Positions 61,683-64,000 of a stretch of DNA of 64,000 bases are shown piece after piece (the first letter of the stretch is position 1; the number at the start of each line of letters is the position of its first letter). The notes beneath the pieces are model-generated. The model was given only the letters and a program-made list of their open reading frames with translations. It searched no databases and was not told where the DNA came from. The translations under genes were made by a program, and so were the position numbers. This DNA is from Clostridium sp. MD294. Lineage in GTDB: Bacteria > Bacillota > Clostridia > Lachnospirales > Anaerotignaceae. Where the stretch lies: assembly GCF_000364165.2 (NCBI RefSeq), contig NZ_CP097810.1, forward strand, positions 62,001 through 126,000. Reading direction: 5' to 3'.

Positions 61683-64000
61683 TTATATAACATTTATTGG
61701 GTTCATTGTTAAATTTAAAAGCACGTCCCATTTTTTAAGAGAATACCACTTTTCACAGCAATATATTACAAACTGACGTAGAAGTTCCTCTTGTTGACAT
61801 TTTATTAATATTCTCCAGCGATACTCTTGACGAAATTTAGAAAGTATTGCAGGGGTAGGGCCTAATATTTCAAATTGTTTTTTACGATTATAATATAACA
61901 TAATATCTGCTAAATACCTAGCACTTTCTATTACTTCCTTTTCATTTTTTCCAGAAAATACAACAGTAAATATATGACAATAAGGAGGGTAATTCATCAT
62001 TTTTCGAATTTGTATTTCTTGTTCATAAAATGCTTCATAGTCTTGTCTTGCTGCTAATACAATACTATAGTGTTCTGGTGAATATGTTTGTATAAACACC
62101 TCTCCACGCAATTCATCACGTCCTGCTCTCCCTGCTGCTTGTGTAATAAGCTGAAAACTAATTTCACTTGCTCTATAACTTGCCATATGTAATGACAAAT
62201 CTGCCGCCAATATACCTACCAATGTTACATTAGGAAAATCATGTCCTTTTGCAATCATTTGTGTACCTATCAATATATCTGCTTTTCCTTTTCCAAACTG
62301 TTCTAATATTTTTTGATGACTATTTTTAGATGTGGTTGTATCCAAGTCCATACGCAACACAGTTGTTTCAGGAAATATTTTTTTAATTTCTTGTTCTATT
62401 TTTTGTGTTCCTGTTCCAAAATATTTAATATATTTTGAACCACATACAGGACAAATAGAAGGATTTTGTACTCTTTCACCACAGTAATGACACACAAGTT
62501 CTTGTTCCGAATAGTGATATGTATATGCAATATCACATTGTTCACATTTCATAACGTGTCCACACTGTCTACAAGACACAAATGTCGCATATCCTCTCCT
62601 ATTTAAAAAAAGTATTGTTTGTTTTTTATTTTGTATATTTTGTTTCATTGCTTCCAAAAGCTGTCTACCAAACACAGAACGATTTCCTTCTTCCAATTCC
62701 TGACGCATATCTGTTACAGTAACATGAGGTAAATGACTTCCTTTTGTTCTGTTTTTTAGTGTTAAAAGTATATATTCTCCTGTAATTGCTTTATGATATG
62801 TGACTAAATCTGGTGTAGCACTCCCCATCAAAAGTAAACACCCTGTCATATGGCTCATTTGCATTGCTACTTCTCTTGCATCATATTTTGGTGTGGTATC
62901 AGAACGATAACTACTTTCATGTTCTTCATCTATTATAATCATTCCTAAATTGTCAAAAGGCATAAAAAGTGCAGAACGTGGTCCAATAATAATAGAAATT
63001 TCTTTTTCTCTTGCTTTTTTCCATTGGTCATATCTTTCACCATAGTTCAATCTACTATGAGTTACAGAAACTTTTTCACCAAAACGAGATAAAAATCTTT
63101 CTACCATAAGAGGCGTTAATGAAATTTCAGGTACTAATACAATCGCCTGCTGTCCTTTTTGAAGTACTTTTTCAATCATTTGCATATAAATTTCTGTTTT
63201 TCCGCTGCCTGTAATGCCATGTAGTAACACAGGTTTTTTTTGTTTCTGTTCTAACATATCGGTTAAAATAGTAAGTGCTTGTTTTTGTTCTTGTGTTGGT
63301 ATAAATGCCTCTGTAGGTAATATATTATTTTTTGTTACTTGTCTTTTTTCTACCCTTTTTATTTGTTTTAAAACATCTTTTTTTAGCAATGTTTTAATAG
63401 GGGAGTCTGTCAAAAACAGCTCTTGTTTTAATTGTTTTGCTGTTACCTCTTTACCATCTGCCAAATATTCCATTATTCTTTTTTGTGCTAACATATTTGC
63501 TTTATTTTGTACTTTTTCCCATGTTTCTTTTATAGCGATGTCATTGTCACTCAATGTATACAATATAACTTGTTTTTCATAGCTTTTTTGATTTATTTTT
63601 TGTCTTAAAACAATTACTTCTTTTTCTTTTAAACATTGTATCGCATTTTGTGTATTTTTTCCAAGTTCTTCTTCTACTTCTTCTATAGAAGCAATTCCTT
63701 GCTTTTGTTTTAAAAAATTTATTAAAGTTTTTTCAATAGAAGAAATGAAAACATCTTCTTCTACTTCCTTTTTTAAAACAATCTGCCACTGAAATTTTGT
63801 TTTAATTCCTGCAGGCATCATTGTTTGAAGGCACTGACTTAATGTACAAAAATATTTCTTTTGCATCCATTTTGCAAGAAGTATACTTTCTTTTGTAAAA
63901 ATTGGGTTTCCTTTATCCAACACTTTTATAATGGATTTTAATTTTTGTGATGGTACTTCTGTCTGTTCTGCTATATCTACAACATAGCCTTCTGTACTTT
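61683..64000 (-). CDS. priA: Primosomal protein PriA (N-terminus cut by the window edge)
   Basis: The frame stays open to the right edge (the last residues read are STEGYVVDIAEQTE), so the true start is beyond the window; a TTG at 63923 is not the start. Present are the winged-helix region, Walker A HGITGSGKTEIYM, DEEH, two zinc modules (CRQCGHVMKCEQCD and CHYCGE...CPVCGSK) and the RAGRDELRGEV motif. PriA restarts stalled replication forks. It heads priA-def-fmt. Confidence 0.96.
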   Translation of the reverse strand, partial: STEGYVVDIAEQTEVPSQKLKSIIKVLDKGNPIFTKESILLAKWMQKKYFCTLSQCLQTMMPAGIKTKFQWQIVLKKEVEEDVFISSIEKTLINFLKQKQGIASIEEVEEELGKNTQNAIQCLKEKEVIVLRQKINQKSYEKQVILYTLSDNDIAIKETWEKVQNKANMLAQKRIMEYLADGKEVTAKQLKQELFLTDSPIKTLLKKDVLKQIKRVEKRQVTKNNILPTEAFIPTQEQKQALTILTDMLEQKQKKPVLLHGITGSGKTEIYMQMIEKVLQKGQQAIVLVPEISLTPLMVERFLSRFGEKVSVTHSRLNYGERYDQWKKAREKEISIIIGPRSALFMPFDNLGMIIIDEEHESSYRSDTTPKYDAREVAMQMSHMTGCLLLMGSATPDLVTYHKAITGEYILLTLKNRTKGSHLPHVTVTDMRQELEEGNRSVFGRQLLEAMKQNIQNKKQTILFLNRRGYATFVSCRQCGHVMKCEQCDIAYTYHYSEQELVCHYCGERVQNPSICPVCGSKYIKYFGTGTQKIEQEIKKIFPETTVLRMDLDTTTSKNSHQKILEQFGKGKADILIGTQMIAKGHDFPNVTLVGILAADLSLHMASYRASEISFQLITQAAGRAGRDELRGEVFIQTYSPEHYSIVLAARQDYEAFYEQEIQIRKMMNYPPYCHIFTVVFSGKNEKEVIESARYLADIMLYYNRKKQFEILGPTPAILSKFRQEYRWRILIKCQQEELLRQFVIYCCEKWYSLKKWDVLLNLTMNPINVI

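Noticed and set aside
63923-64000. TTG at 63923 as the priA start
   Set aside because: The frame is open to the window edge and upstream codons encode typical PriA residues; the gene is simply cut.

Overview
The window is AT-rich (roughly 30% G+C by eye) and reads as the chromosome of an anaerobic, spore-forming, acetate-producing member of the Clostridia (Bacillota), plausibly near Lachnospirales. Sporulation genes (spoIIM, ylbJ-like), an SLH-anchored surface protein, Pta-AckA, RNase Y, PrkC/Stp and Cys-type L28 and L32 proteins support this. Species cannot be named from sequence alone. Most genes lie on the minus strand. Shine-Dalgarno (SD) sites are strong and often show that the true start is internal to the longest frame, with GTG and TTG used frequently.

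Layout. 1-0.58 kb: end of a tandem array of about 235-bp units, each closing in a different long hairpin. 0.66-4.2 kb: a lone substrate-binding lipoprotein and six XRE-type regulators, four of which form a duplicated two-gene module. 4.2-13.3 kb: PfpI protein, purine nucleoside phosphorylase, glycosyltransferase, the xerD-spoIIM-Nudix group known from Bacillus, aminotransferase, and a GH36 alpha-galactosidase with a consensus promoter and a palindrome at its predicted transcription start. 13.4-24.6 kb: rny, a SUKH-3-like immunity gene, rng with its two radical-SAM partner genes, a degenerate penicillin-binding lipoprotein with a decayed copy of its tail, a corrinoid adenosyltransferase, SSB and small unknowns. 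24.8-29.7 kb: uvrB-uvrA. 30.3-34.4 kb: a 1366-residue SLH surface protein with three 303-bp repeats and repeated palindromes around its promoter.

From 35 kb to the right edge the order is close to the classic Firmicute core block: rnc-acpP-plsX-rpmF-yceD, then ackA-pta, a CheA-like kinase, tmcAL and ylbJ on the plus strand, then coaD-rsmD-recG-fakA-asp23-rpmB-thiN-rpe-rsgA-prkC-stp-rlmN-rsmB-(yugP)-fmt-def-priA. These genes couple lipid precursor synthesis (FakA, PlsX, AcpP), ribosome and tRNA maturation (RsmB, RlmN, RsmD, RsgA, Fmt, Def, TmcAL), cell-wall sensing (PrkC/Stp) and replication restart (PriA, RecG).

The least explained items are the left-edge hairpin array, the duplicated XRE module, four genes whose best SD site points at an in-frame ATA codon, the SUKH-3 gene without a visible toxin, the catalytically degenerate PBP lipoprotein, the operator-like palindromes at the S-layer promoter, and a 54-residue membrane protein in the position that spoVM holds in Bacillus.
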